Source: JAEUHQ01 sp964538915
GTDB taxonomy: Bacteria > Planctomycetota > UBA1135 > UBA2386
DNA: 64,000 bases
Direction of reading: 5' to 3'
Assembly: GCA_964538915.1 (NCBI GenBank)
Contig: CAZIFB010000019.1
Span: 1-64,000 of the forward strand
Shown here: positions 36,408-45,235 of the stretch, piece by piece
How the letters are laid out: every line of letters starts with the position of its first letter
How positions within the stretch are numbered: the stretch's first letter is position 1
The notes under the pieces: model-generated
What the model was told of the DNA's origin: nothing
Databases searched by the model: none
What the model saw: the letters and a program-made list of their open reading frames with translations, nothing else
Position numbers and translations under genes: made by a program

Positions 36408-37471
36408 ATGGCACGAAGAACGCCAGTGCAGGCTTCACCCTGATCGAAGTGCTGCTCGCGATCGCGATCACCGCGACCGTGATGGTGACGATCGGGTCGA
36501 CCTTCCACGTGCTGCTGAACGCGCGGGAAGTGATCGACGACCTGACCGAGTCGACCGAGGCGGGCCCGCGCATCCTCAACCTCATCGAGCGCGACCTGCG
36601 TTCGATCTGGACCTACAACGTCGGCAACAACGCGGTCTTCCGCGGCCGCGACATGGACGTCGGCGGACGCGACGCCGACCGCATGGACTTCCTCTGCACG
36701 ACGCACGCGGTCGGTTTCGTCCGCGACAACCACGACCGGCCGAAGAAGCCGTCGCTCTGCGAGGTGGGCTACTGGTTCAAACCGTCGCGCTACCGCGACG
36801 TGTTCGAGATGTGGCGGCGCGAGGACCCGATGGTCGACAACGACCTGATCACGCAGGGCTCGTTCCAGCTCGTGCACGACCGCGTGAAGAGCTTCAAGGT
36901 CACCTACTTCGAGACCCTCGGACACGAAGCCGAGGAACTGCAGGAGTGGGACAGCAGCGTTCGCGACCGCTTGCCGGAGCGCATCAAGATCGAGTTCACG
37001 ATCGAGCGCCGCCGCAGCAGCCGCAACATCGTGAGCGACGTCGAAGTCGACGACTTCGAAGGCGCGGAGCGAACCTACGTCCGCTACTTCGCCCTCGAGA
37101 AGCGCATGCACGACGTGCTCCAGGCCGGCACGGCGCGCATCCCCGTGTTCCCGCCCGAGCCCGAACCCGAGCAGGGCGCCGGCCCCGGAGGACCCGCCGG
37201 ACCGGGCGGCGGTCCGGCCGGAGCCGGTGGGCGCGGCACCCTGACCGAGACGACCTACGGCACCGGAAACGGCAAGCCCGTGAAGGGAGGCCGGGTCTCG
37301 CAAGGCAGTGCCACGCGCCAGGAGACGGGTCCCGGCACGACGACCGGCGGGAAGCCGCCGCCGCGAGGTGGGCAGACACCGACGGGCCTGCCGCCCGGCT
37401 TCGACCTGCGCGACCTCCTGCGCGGAGCGGGTGGCGGCGGCGGTGGCGGATTGTTCGGCGGCGGGCACTGA
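36404..37471 (+). CDS. gspJ: Type II secretion minor pseudopilin GspJ-like with Gly/Pro-rich tail
   Basis: 355 residues. Leader ASAG|FTLIEVLLAIAITATVM with Glu5, then a GspJ-like globular region to about residue 245 (ILNLIERDLRSIW, RIKIEFTIERRR). The last 110 residues are Gly, Pro and Thr-rich low-complexity (PGGPAGPGGG, a PPRGGQTPTGLPPG stretch and a final poly-Gly LFGGGH), which is unusual for GspJ. The ATG has a GGAGG about 8 nt upstream. No GspK gene follows; the stop is directly abutted by the 110-bp repeat array. Confidence 0.8.
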   Translation: MNGTKNASAGFTLIEVLLAIAITATVMVTIGSTFHVLLNAREVIDDLTESTEAGPRILNLIERDLRSIWTYNVGNNAVFRGRDMDVGGRDADRMDFLCTTHAVGFVRDNHDRPKKPSLCEVGYWFKPSRYRDVFEMWRREDPMVDNDLITQGSFQLVHDRVKSFKVTYFETLGHEAEELQEWDSSVRDRLPERIKIEFTIERRRSSRNIVSDVEVDDFEGAERTYVRYFALEKRMHDVLQAGTARIPVFPPEPEPEQGAGPGGPAGPGGGPAGAGGRGTLTETTYGTGNGKPVKGGRVSQGSATRQETGPGTTTGGKPPPRGGQTPTGLPPGFDLRDLLRGAGGGGGGGLFGGGH

Positions 37472-37923
37472 GCTGCCCCACCCTGCGGGCGGCGCAGCTC
37501 ACGTCCTGATCGGAGCCGTCGCAACGCGGGGGAACGCCTCGGACGAACATCGCTACCAGCCCCGCTGCGAAGTCTCTGGCCGCTGCCCCACCCTGCGGGC
37601 GGCGCAGCTCACGTCCTGATCGGAGCCGTCGCAACGCGGGGGAACGCCTCGGACGAACATCGCTACCAGCCCCGCTGCGAAGTCTCTGGCCGCTGCCCCA
37701 CCCTGCGGGCGGCGCAGCTCACGTCCTGATCGGAGCCGTCGCAACGCGGGGGAACGCCTCGGACGAACATCGCTACCAGCCCCGCTGCGAAGTCTCTGGC
37801 CGCTGCCCCACCCTGCGGGCGGCGCAGCTCACGTCCTGATCGGAGCCGTCGCAACGCGGGGGAACGCCTCGGACGAACATCGCTACCAGCCCCGCTGCGA
37901 AGTCTCTGGCCGCTGCCCCACCC
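37472..37923. repeat. Four perfect 110-bp tandem repeats plus a 12-bp partial unit
   Basis: Units begin at 37472, 37582, 37692 and 37802 and are identical; a fifth stops after GCTGCCCCACCC at 37923. The array starts at the base after the gspJ stop and ends 9 nt before the serS stop, so it lies between two convergent genes. Within each unit TCGCA-AC-GCGGGG can pair with CCCCGC-TGCGA (first copy 37519-37531 with 37560-37570) to give an 11-bp stem with a 2-nt bulge. GCTGC and GCAGC near the unit start (37472-37476, 37494-37498) can form a second small stem. The unit length is not a multiple of 3, so it is not a coding repeat. There are no variable spacers. Copy number may be under-counted if the assembly used short reads. 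Confidence 0.95.
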
Positions 37924-37932
37924 GCGCGAGAC

Positions 37933-39222
37933 TCAGAACACCGGGCGGCCGAGCACTTCGCGACCGCCGAGGTAGCGCTGCAGTGCCTTCGGCACCCGCA
38001 ACGTGCCGTCCTTCTGTTGGTGGTTCTCGAGCAGCGGGATCAGGATGCGCGGGCTCGCCGCCACGGTGTTGTTGAGCGTGTGGCAGTACATCGGCTTGCC
38101 GCCGTCCTTCTGCCGGTAACGCAGGTCGAGACGCCGCGCCTGGTAGTCGTAGAAGCGCGACGCCGAGTGGGTCTCGCCGTAGCCCTTGCGCGACGGCATC
38201 CAGGTCTCGATGTCGTACTTCATCGCCTGCGGCACGCCCAGGTCACCGCCGCACACGGCGACGACGCGGTACGGCAACTCGAACGCCTGCAGCAGGTCCT
38301 CGGCGTTCTGCACGATGTCGCGGTGGTGCTGCAGCGACCGCGCCTTGTCGGCGACGTCGACGATCACCTGCTCGACCTTCTGGAACTGGTGCACCCGGTA
38401 GAGGCCGCGCGTGTCCTTGCCGTAGGTGCCGGCTTCGCGACGGAAGCACGCCGAGCGGGCGACGTACTTCTTGGGCAACTGCTCTTCGGTCAGCATCTCG
38501 CCGCCGTGCAGCGAAGTGACGGGGACTTCGCTCGTGCCGATCAGGTTGAGGCCGTCCTTCTCGCAGCGGTACGTCTGTTCCTCACCGCCGGGGAAGAAGC
38601 CGGTGCCGAACATCGCGGCATCGCGAACGAGCAGCGGCGGATCGACGGGCACGAAGCCGCGCTCGACCATCAGCTCGACCGCGAAGCGCAGCACCGCATC
38701 GTGCAGCAGCGCTAGATCGCCGAACAGGATGTAGTTGCGCGAGCCGGCCATGTCGGCGGCGCGCGTGAAGTCGACCCAGCCCTGGGCTTCGCCTATTTCG
38801 TAGTGCGGCCGCGGCTCGAAGCCGAAATCGCGCACCGAGCCGTGGCGCTTCGTCTCGACGTTCTCCGTGTCGTCCTTGCCCTCGGGAACGTCGTCGTCCG
38901 GGATGTTGGGCACGAGCGACAGCTGCTGCTGCAGGTCGGCCCGCAGCTGCTTCTCCTTCTCCTCCAGCGACTGCATCTCGGCCTTCAGGGCCTTCTGCTT
39001 CTCGAGGAACGCCTCGCGCTCGGTGCCGGCGAGCTTGCCCATGGCCTTGCCCGCGCTCTTCTGTTCGCTGCGCATGCCGTCGAGGGTCGGCAGAAGCCCG
39101 CGCAGTTCGGCGTCGATCTGGAGCGCCCGATCGACCGCGGCGGCGCGGTCCGGCATCCGCTTCTTCTGGGCCCCCCGACGCACGGCGTCGGCGTTCTCGC
39201 GCAGCACCTTGATGTCCAGCAT
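37933..39222 (-). CDS. serS: Seryl-tRNA synthetase
   Basis: 429 residues, the normal size. It charges tRNA-Ser with serine. The N-terminal coiled-coil arm (about 30-100, rich in Lys/Glu/Gln) contacts the tRNA long variable arm. The class II core has GTSEVP, motif 2 CFRREAGTYGKDTRGLYRVH, QFQKVE, and motif 3 TLNNTVAASPRILIPLLENH, where ASPR supplies the motif-3 Arg. All expected elements are present. Its 3' end faces the tandem repeat array. Confidence 0.97.
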   Translation of the reverse strand: MLDIKVLRENADAVRRGAQKKRMPDRAAAVDRALQIDAELRGLLPTLDGMRSEQKSAGKAMGKLAGTEREAFLEKQKALKAEMQSLEEKEKQLRADLQQQLSLVPNIPDDDVPEGKDDTENVETKRHGSVRDFGFEPRPHYEIGEAQGWVDFTRAADMAGSRNYILFGDLALLHDAVLRFAVELMVERGFVPVDPPLLVRDAAMFGTGFFPGGEEQTYRCEKDGLNLIGTSEVPVTSLHGGEMLTEEQLPKKYVARSACFRREAGTYGKDTRGLYRVHQFQKVEQVIVDVADKARSLQHHRDIVQNAEDLLQAFELPYRVVAVCGGDLGVPQAMKYDIETWMPSRKGYGETHSASRFYDYQARRLDLRYRQKDGGKPMYCHTLNNTVAASPRILIPLLENHQQKDGTLRVPKALQRYLGGREVLGRPVF

Positions 39223-39287
39223 GGGGCGAAGAGTCTACCGACGAGCGGTAGGCACTTCACCGTCGGAGCCGCGACACGCGGGACCGG

Positions 39288-41390
39288 TCACTGGAACGGC
39301 GAATTGACGACGCCGAAGACCGGGTGCTTCTTCATCTGCAAGCCGACCTTCATGCCGTCGGCCGGCAGCTTCACCGAGAGCACCAGTTCGCCCTCGCGGT
39401 AACCCTCGGGCATCGGGAAGCACGCGACGAAGAGGTTCACGTTGTTGTGCTTCGACGCCGCCTTGTTCACGAGTTCGGGGTCCGTGAAGCGAACGAACTT
39501 GCCGACCACCTTCGCACCCTTGCCGTCCTCCGCCTTCGCCGCGAGGACCTCGGGCCACAGGGTCATTCCCTGCAGGTCGGTGAGGATGCAGCCCGACGCT
39601 TCCTTCAGCACGATCTTCAGCGCATCGATCGTCGTGTTCTGGTCGCCACGTCGGTTGAACTGCATCGAGAACGGCGCCCCCATCTTCAACTCGAACACTT
39701 TGCCGGCTTCGACCTCGAACTCGGGCGACGAGCCGCGGTAGATCGTCGCCATCTGGGCGCGCATGCCCTTGCCGATGACGATGCGGCCGAAGATCACCGA
39801 ATACTTGCCCGCCGGGACTTCGACTTCCTTCCCGCTGGCCACGTCGAAGATCGCGCCCTTGAAGACGTCGGTACCCTGCAGCACGAGCTGAACCGGCGCC
39901 GCCGGCTTCGGCCCGGTCCACACGAACTTCACCTTGCCGGGCTTCAGGTACTCGGGACTCAGCTGGCGCGCGATCAGGCCTTCGATGCCGGTGCGCTTCA
40001 GGTGGAACCACCCGGTCGGCGTCTGCACGAACTCGGAGAACGGGATGCGCGGCCCCTTGGCGATGCGCAGCGAGTCGAGCAGCGGAGCCGGGGTTCCCTC
40101 CGTGTCGTGCTCCCCGGCGGTCGGCGTCTTGTAGCCGTCCGCCATGGGATCCGAGTCCGCGGGCTGGCCGTTCGCGTTGTCGTCGTAGAGCACGATCGGC
40201 TCGCCGAGGAACGTGCTCTTCCAGCTCGCGGCGCTGCGGTAGTAGATGTTGCCGACGTTGTCCGACGGCGCGAGGTTGTGATCCGTCTCGCCGACGTGCT
40301 CCTTCTCCGAGCCGACCCAGAAGAACATCGTGTACGGGACCTTCTTGTCGGCATCGAGCCAGAAGGTCGTCGGCTTGCCCTTGTTCCCCGCGTCGATCTC
40401 GACCGTCTTCTTCGGATCGGCGGGATCGAGCGTGACGCCGAACTTCGCGGCACCGAGCCGCACCGCCCACAGCGGGACACGACGGAACCAGTCCATCTTG
40501 CGGTTCGAGCCGTCCTTCTCCGTCGAGACCTGCCACCAGAACGGCGGCGCCGGCCCACCCTTCGGTCCGTAGTCGAGATCCGTCTCCCACGTCGCGAGAG
40601 GCTCGTACTTGAACACCAGCGACTCCTGCTTGCCGGCGGGCAGGACGAGCGCGTCGACGCCCTTCGCATCGGGCGCGAAGCCTTCCTTCTTCCGCTTCTC
40701 TGCGTCCGCGACGGCGCGTTCGATGGCTCCGGTCTCCGCCTTCACGAACTCCATGTTCGAGAGGTAGCTGTGGTCGCCGATGAAGTTCCAGCCCTTGCGG
40801 GCCTCGAGGAACGAGTTCAGCGCGTCGAGGGTCGAGCGCCGGTCGTCGAGATCCTTGTCCGGCATCCGCGACCCGACCACGCTCGCGAGCAACCACACCT
40901 CGGCCGCTTCCGCGTTGTGACCGATGGACAGCGCGTTCTGCGCGATCGAGCTGAGCTGTTCGAAGACCCGTTTGTGCTCCGCCTTGTTCTTGTCCGCCGC
41001 GACCTGCTCGGTGTAGCTGCTCCACACCTTCACGACGTTGCCGCGGCTCTTCTCGATCGTGTTGAAGCCCTCGGCGCCCGACGACTCGACCCAGCGCTGC
41101 TGCTTCTCCAGCGTCTCCGTGTTCTCGAAGGTGCGGCTCCAGGCCCCGGTGAGCGCGTCGATCTTCGCATCCCCGTCCGTCTTGCCGCCCAACTTCACGA
41201 CCTGGAGCTCTTCGAAGTAGCGCAGCGCCTGCAGCGGACTGCGCTTCAGCGCCTTGTCCATGAGTTTCGGGTCGTTGTATTCGAGGCCCTTGTTGAACTC
41301 GGTCCTGAACTGCTCAGGAGTCATCTCCTGGGCTCGCAAGCCGGCACCGAACGCGAGGAGCAGCGAGAGAAGGACGGTCGTGGTTCGCAT
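39288..41390 (-). CDS. Large exported protein of unknown function
   Basis: 700 residues with a signal peptide ending GLRA|QE. The N-terminal third is helical; the middle and C-terminal parts look beta-rich, with a segment that resembles calcium-binding Asp/Asn loops (YDDNANGQPADSDPMADGYK). I recognise no catalytic motif. A periplasmic or surface-attached role is inferred from the signal peptide only. It stands alone between serS and the rhomboid gene on the same strand (65 and 62 nt gaps). Confidence 0.75.
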   Translation of the reverse strand: MRTTTVLLSLLLAFGAGLRAQEMTPEQFRTEFNKGLEYNDPKLMDKALKRSPLQALRYFEELQVVKLGGKTDGDAKIDALTGAWSRTFENTETLEKQQRWVESSGAEGFNTIEKSRGNVVKVWSSYTEQVAADKNKAEHKRVFEQLSSIAQNALSIGHNAEAAEVWLLASVVGSRMPDKDLDDRRSTLDALNSFLEARKGWNFIGDHSYLSNMEFVKAETGAIERAVADAEKRKKEGFAPDAKGVDALVLPAGKQESLVFKYEPLATWETDLDYGPKGGPAPPFWWQVSTEKDGSNRKMDWFRRVPLWAVRLGAAKFGVTLDPADPKKTVEIDAGNKGKPTTFWLDADKKVPYTMFFWVGSEKEHVGETDHNLAPSDNVGNIYYRSAASWKSTFLGEPIVLYDDNANGQPADSDPMADGYKTPTAGEHDTEGTPAPLLDSLRIAKGPRIPFSEFVQTPTGWFHLKRTGIEGLIARQLSPEYLKPGKVKFVWTGPKPAAPVQLVLQGTDVFKGAIFDVASGKEVEVPAGKYSVIFGRIVIGKGMRAQMATIYRGSSPEFEVEAGKVFELKMGAPFSMQFNRRGDQNTTIDALKIVLKEASGCILTDLQGMTLWPEVLAAKAEDGKGAKVVGKFVRFTDPELVNKAASKHNNVNLFVACFPMPEGYREGELVLSVKLPADGMKVGLQMKKHPVFGVVNSPFQ

Positions 41391-41452
41391 CGCCGATGGA
41401 AGGGGTCTGCGCGCATCCTAGCGCGGCCACCCGCCCGCCGCAGCTTCGCGGG

Positions 41453-42310
41453 CTACGAGCCCTTCCTGGCACGTTCGCTGGATCGCTCGAGGAACCGCCG
41501 CTCGTCGGCGGTCAGCGAACCGATGCCGGACTCCTTGACCTTCGTCAGGATCGCATCGAGGCGAAGCTCCTGATCGAGGCGCGACTGCATCCGCCGTTCG
41601 CGCTGGTGCGACTGCCAACGGGCCGCGATCGCGGCGAAGAACCCGTCGCGATCGTCGTCGGCCGTGCGGAACCAGCCGCGCCGTTGCGCCAGGGCGCCGA
41701 GAGCGGCGCCGCCGATGTGCGCTCCGTGCGACACTCCACCGGCGAACCCGGTCGCGAACTCGACGAAGGTCGAGTAGACCCCGATCGCGACGAGGAACCC
41801 GGCGAGCACGGCGAGCGGGATCGGGAACACGAAGAGGATCACCGTCGCACGGGGCGACTGGCACGCCGCCCACAACAGGAACGCGTAGCAGGCGCCGCTC
41901 GCGCCGACGAGCGGCACGTCGGCTTCCCCCTGCAGCGCGGCGATACCGAGGTGCAGCAGCGCGCCCGTGACGCCGCCCGCGAGATACAGGCGGATGGTTC
42001 CGCGCGCTCCGAGCCGTTCCTCCACCATCGAGCCGAAGAACCACAGCACCAGCATGTTCATGACCAGGTGCACGGGATCGCGGAAGCCGTGCGTGAACTG
42101 GTACGAGAGGAAGCGCAGGGCACCGAGGCCGTAGCCCTCGAGCAGCCCGCTCCACGAGAACGCGAACCAGAATCCGCCGTCGCCGCTCGCCGGATCGCTG
42201 AGGCGGCCGGCCAGCAGGGCGTTCAGCACGAACACGGCGACGTTGGCGACGAGCAGGAACCGGATCGCCGGTGGGAACGGCGGGAAGCGGAAGCGCGGTT
42301 CGAGGCTCAT
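41453..42310 (-). CDS. Rhomboid-family intramembrane serine protease
   Basis: 285 residues with about six membrane helices. The catalytic pair is visible as GASGA (GxSG, Ser in helix 4) and SHGAHIGGAALG (His in helix 6). HLVMNMLVLWFFGSMVEE is the conserved helix 2 region with HxxxN. The C-terminal 70 residues are cytoplasmic and charged. Rhomboids cleave membrane-spanning substrates. The start at ATG 42310 places the first membrane helix at about residue 17. It is divergent from folD (65 nt between starts). Confidence 0.9.
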   Translation of the reverse strand: MSLEPRFRFPPFPPAIRFLLVANVAVFVLNALLAGRLSDPASGDGGFWFAFSWSGLLEGYGLGALRFLSYQFTHGFRDPVHLVMNMLVLWFFGSMVEERLGARGTIRLYLAGGVTGALLHLGIAALQGEADVPLVGASGACYAFLLWAACQSPRATVILFVFPIPLAVLAGFLVAIGVYSTFVEFATGFAGGVSHGAHIGGAALGALAQRRGWFRTADDDRDGFFAAIAARWQSHQRERRMQSRLDQELRLDAILTKVKESGIGSLTADERRFLERSSERARKGS

Positions 42311-42375
42311 GGCGTGTTGGGCCGTCGTCGACCCGTCGCTATCTTTCGGCGAAACCCCGCCCGGAGGCGTAGTCG

Positions 42376-43218
42376 GTGCCAGCACAACTTCTCGACGGCA
42401 AGCTCCTCGCCACACGCATCCGCCAGGAGCTGCGGGTAGCCCGCACCGGCCTCGGCAAGGCGCCGATACGCCTCGTCTCCCTCGAAGTCGGGCAGAACCC
42501 TGCTGCCGCCGTCTACGTGCGCAACCAGGCCCGAGCGGCCACCGAAGTCGGCATCGAGATGGAGGTCCAGAACCTGCCGATCGGCACGACCGAGGCGGAC
42601 CTCGTGGCCACGATCGCTGCCCTGAACGGTCGGCCTGAGGTCGCCGGCATCCTGGTCCAGCGACCGCTGCCGCCTGGCATCGACCCGCGCGTCGTGCAAT
42701 CCGCGATCGACCCGCACAAGGACGTAGAAGGCATGCACCCGACGAACATGGGGTCGATCCTCTACCGGGAGCCGCTCATGCCACCGTGCACCGCGGCGGC
42801 CGCACAGCAGCTGATCCTCGCGACGGGGCTCGACGTGCGCGGCGCCGAGACCGTCGTCGTCGGGCACAGCGAGATCGTCGGGAAGCCGATCGCGATCCTC
42901 CTGCTGCACCGCCTGTCCACGGTGACGGTCTGCCACGTCGGGACGAAGCACCTCGCCGACCACACCCGCCGCGCGGACATCCTCGTCGTCGCGGTGGGCA
43001 AAGCCGGCCTCGTGCACGGGGACATCGTGAAGCCGGGCGCGTGCGTGATCGACGTCGGGATCAACCAGGGCCCGGACGGCAAGATCGTCGGCGACGTCGA
43101 CTTCGCGTCGGCGAGCGCCGTCGCCGGGTATCTCACCCCGGTGCCCGGCGGCGTCGGTCCGGTGACCGTCGCGATGCTGATGCGGAACACGCTCCGCGCC
43201 GCCGGGGCCGCGGTCTGA
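42376..43218 (+). CDS. folD: FolD-type methylenetetrahydrofolate dehydrogenase, catalytic Lys replaced by Gln
   Basis: 280 residues from GTG with GGAGG about 10 nt upstream. FolD oxidises 5,10-methylene-THF and hydrolyses the methenyl form. Seen: GQNPAAAVYV, GILVQRPLP, DVEGMHPTNMG, the NADP site VVVGHSEIVGKPIA, IDVGINQGPDGK, and TPVPGGVGPVTVAML. The family active-site pattern YVxxK reads Y47-V-R-N-Q51; the Lys is essential for the cyclohydrolase step in studied enzymes. KDVDG is KDVEG and LVQLPLP is LVQRPLP. The dehydrogenase half looks intact, so this may be a dehydrogenase-only enzyme. Confidence 0.92.
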   Translation: MPAQLLDGKLLATRIRQELRVARTGLGKAPIRLVSLEVGQNPAAAVYVRNQARAATEVGIEMEVQNLPIGTTEADLVATIAALNGRPEVAGILVQRPLPPGIDPRVVQSAIDPHKDVEGMHPTNMGSILYREPLMPPCTAAAAQQLILATGLDVRGAETVVVGHSEIVGKPIAILLLHRLSTVTVCHVGTKHLADHTRRADILVVAVGKAGLVHGDIVKPGACVIDVGINQGPDGKIVGDVDFASASAVAGYLTPVPGGVGPVTVAMLMRNTLRAAGAAV

Positions 43219-43243
43219 GCCGCCCCGCGACGCAACGCCGGCG

Positions 43244-45235
43244 TCAGGCCGAGGCGGTCGCCGCGGCCTTGCGGTCGGCGCCGACGAAGTGCCGCAGGAG
43301 AATCGCGGCGACGCATGCCGCCACCACGCCGGCTTCGACCCAGTAGTAGGTGAAGAGCGCGACCTTCGTGCTGCTCGCGAACCCGTACGAGTGGAGACCG
43401 ATGCCGAGCAGGTTCACGTGGAACCAGGAGAACGTCACCACGATGCCGGTGAGGGCCGCGAACACGCAGTAGCCGAAGTCGCGCACCCAGCCGCACAGCC
43501 TCGCGTGCATGAGCGCCACCTGCGCGAGGCAGATGAGCAGCGCTCCGTTCTCCTTCGGATCCCAGCCCCAGAAGCGACCCCAGGAGTCGTTCGCCCACAC
43601 ACCGCCGTAGATCGTGCCGAAGACGTTGAACGTGAGGCTGAACGCCGTCACGCCGTACGTCGCGCGCACGATCGCCTTGTGCAGCGCCACGTCACCGCGA
43701 CGGAAACCGGTGGCCTGCATGAGCAGCCAGACCGTGCCGAGCAGCGAGGCGAGCATGCCGGCCGAGTAGCCGGTGTTGATCGAGGTGACGTGCGTCGCGA
43801 GGTAGTAGTTCGTGTCGAGCACCGCCTGGAGCGGCGCCATCTGGTCCTTGCCGTCCTCCACCTCGAACGCGCGCGCCAGCGTGATCAGGAGCGCCCCGGC
43901 GGTCGGCGCCAGGGCGATCGCGACGCGACGCTTCGAGATGATCTCGAGCACGACGGCCGTCGCCACGAGCACCGCGGCGATGAACAGGAACGTGTCGTAC
44001 AGGTTCACGATGGGCGGGCGGCTGCGGATGAAGCAGCGCAGCACGATGTCCCAAACGAGCATCCCGAGCGGCACGACGGTCGCGACGATGCCCGCCCACG
44101 AAACCAGGCGGACCCTCGGCATCACCCAACCGAGGGCAACGACCACGAGCGCGAGCAGGAAGTAGTGCAGCGACTGGTAGGCCCAGTTCGCCCGCAGGTA
44201 TCCCGCCTCCTGGGCGACCTTGGCGAACTCGCCGCGCTCGGTGGCCCGCGCGACGACCATGTCGCGGAACTTCACGAACGCCCCTTCGCGCGCGGTCTGG
44301 TCGGTGGCGCCGATCGCGGCCTGCAACTGCTCCAGCATCGCGATCTGTCCCTTGCTCGCGTGGTTGCCGAGCCCGCTCGACACGAGCGCGCCGAGACCCA
44401 GCCACTCTTCGTGTTCGCTGCGCGTCCCGTCCGGCGGGAACAGTGCGGGCATCGCGTGATCGGACTGCACCACGTCGCTGAGATCCGACGCGATGCCGAA
44501 GAGATTGCCGATCTCGGCAGCGGTCGACTTCTGCTCGTACTCCTTCAACGCCGTGCGGAGCGTGTCGCCGTACTGCATCAGTTCGGACAGCCACATCTCC
44601 TTCTTGCCGCCGAGGCGCTTCTGGAACTCGTCGCCCTCGATCTGGAAGGCGGACGAAAGCGAAACGAGGTAGCGATGCAGCGAGTCGTACGTCTGCACCT
44701 GCTCGGCGCTGTCGACGAGGTGCGCTTCGACCGGGGTGCGCTCCTGGGCCGACTTCTTCCGGTACTGGCTCGCGAGGCGAAGCAGCGCGGCGCCGGGCAC
44801 TTCCGCGAGACGCCCCTTCTGCCCGAGCTGGCGGTACGTGAGGTACTCGAAGTCGAACCTTTGGCCGCCTTCGTGCGCGATGCCGATCGCGTCGAGCACT
44901 TCGACGTTCTCGATGCGGAACAGCGGGTAGTCCGCGGCCTGCTCCGGGAAGCACCACGCGTCGAGCAGCCACTCGGTTGGCGTGAGGGTGACGTCGGCCT
45001 TGCCGTCACCGTCGGTGTCGAGCTTCATGTCGCGCCGACCGTGCACGAGGTGCAGCGTCGCCGCGGCCAGCGCGGCGAGCGGCTTCACGCGCCCCCCATC
45101 CTGGACGGGCAACGACTCCATCGTCGCCACCACCGCGGCGCTCCATGGCTGACGGACGATCCGACGCGCCACGTTGCCGTCGTCCTGCGCGCCGAGGAAG
45201 CCGGTCAGGGATGCGATCGCGACGAGCCACTTCAT
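43244..45235 (-). CDS. ccsA: Cytochrome c biogenesis protein CcsA/ResC family with large N-terminal domain
   Basis: 663 residues. A signal-like N-terminus (FLGA|QD) and about 330 exported or periplasmic residues with no membrane segment precede the CcsA core. That core has eight or so helices and the heme-handling WWD signature (WGRFWGWDPKENGALL). Conserved His residues occur at HVTSIN and SWFHVNLLG. System II (ResB/CcsA) ligates heme to c-type cytochromes outside the inner membrane. Its start overlaps the ResB stop as ATGA, which confirms the pairing. The long N-terminal extension is unusual for bacterial CcsA. Confidence 0.88.
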   Translation of the reverse strand: MKWLVAIASLTGFLGAQDDGNVARRIVRQPWSAAVVATMESLPVQDGGRVKPLAALAAATLHLVHGRRDMKLDTDGDGKADVTLTPTEWLLDAWCFPEQAADYPLFRIENVEVLDAIGIAHEGGQRFDFEYLTYRQLGQKGRLAEVPGAALLRLASQYRKKSAQERTPVEAHLVDSAEQVQTYDSLHRYLVSLSSAFQIEGDEFQKRLGGKKEMWLSELMQYGDTLRTALKEYEQKSTAAEIGNLFGIASDLSDVVQSDHAMPALFPPDGTRSEHEEWLGLGALVSSGLGNHASKGQIAMLEQLQAAIGATDQTAREGAFVKFRDMVVARATERGEFAKVAQEAGYLRANWAYQSLHYFLLALVVVALGWVMPRVRLVSWAGIVATVVPLGMLVWDIVLRCFIRSRPPIVNLYDTFLFIAAVLVATAVVLEIISKRRVAIALAPTAGALLITLARAFEVEDGKDQMAPLQAVLDTNYYLATHVTSINTGYSAGMLASLLGTVWLLMQATGFRRGDVALHKAIVRATYGVTAFSLTFNVFGTIYGGVWANDSWGRFWGWDPKENGALLICLAQVALMHARLCGWVRDFGYCVFAALTGIVVTFSWFHVNLLGIGLHSYGFASSTKVALFTYYWVEAGVVAACVAAILLRHFVGADRKAAATASA

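Noticed and set aside
36996..37744. Proteins encoded across the 110-bp repeats on the - strand
   Set aside because: The unit length is not a multiple of 3, so frames rotate through the array, and the translated pieces have no coding character.
37472..37923. CRISPR array
   Set aside because: The units are 110 bp and contiguous with no variable spacers, and no cas genes are nearby.
43244..45235. CcmF-type (System I) heme lyase
   Set aside because: Although it has a WWD motif, the adjoining gene is ResB and no other ccm gene is present, so System II CcsA fits better.
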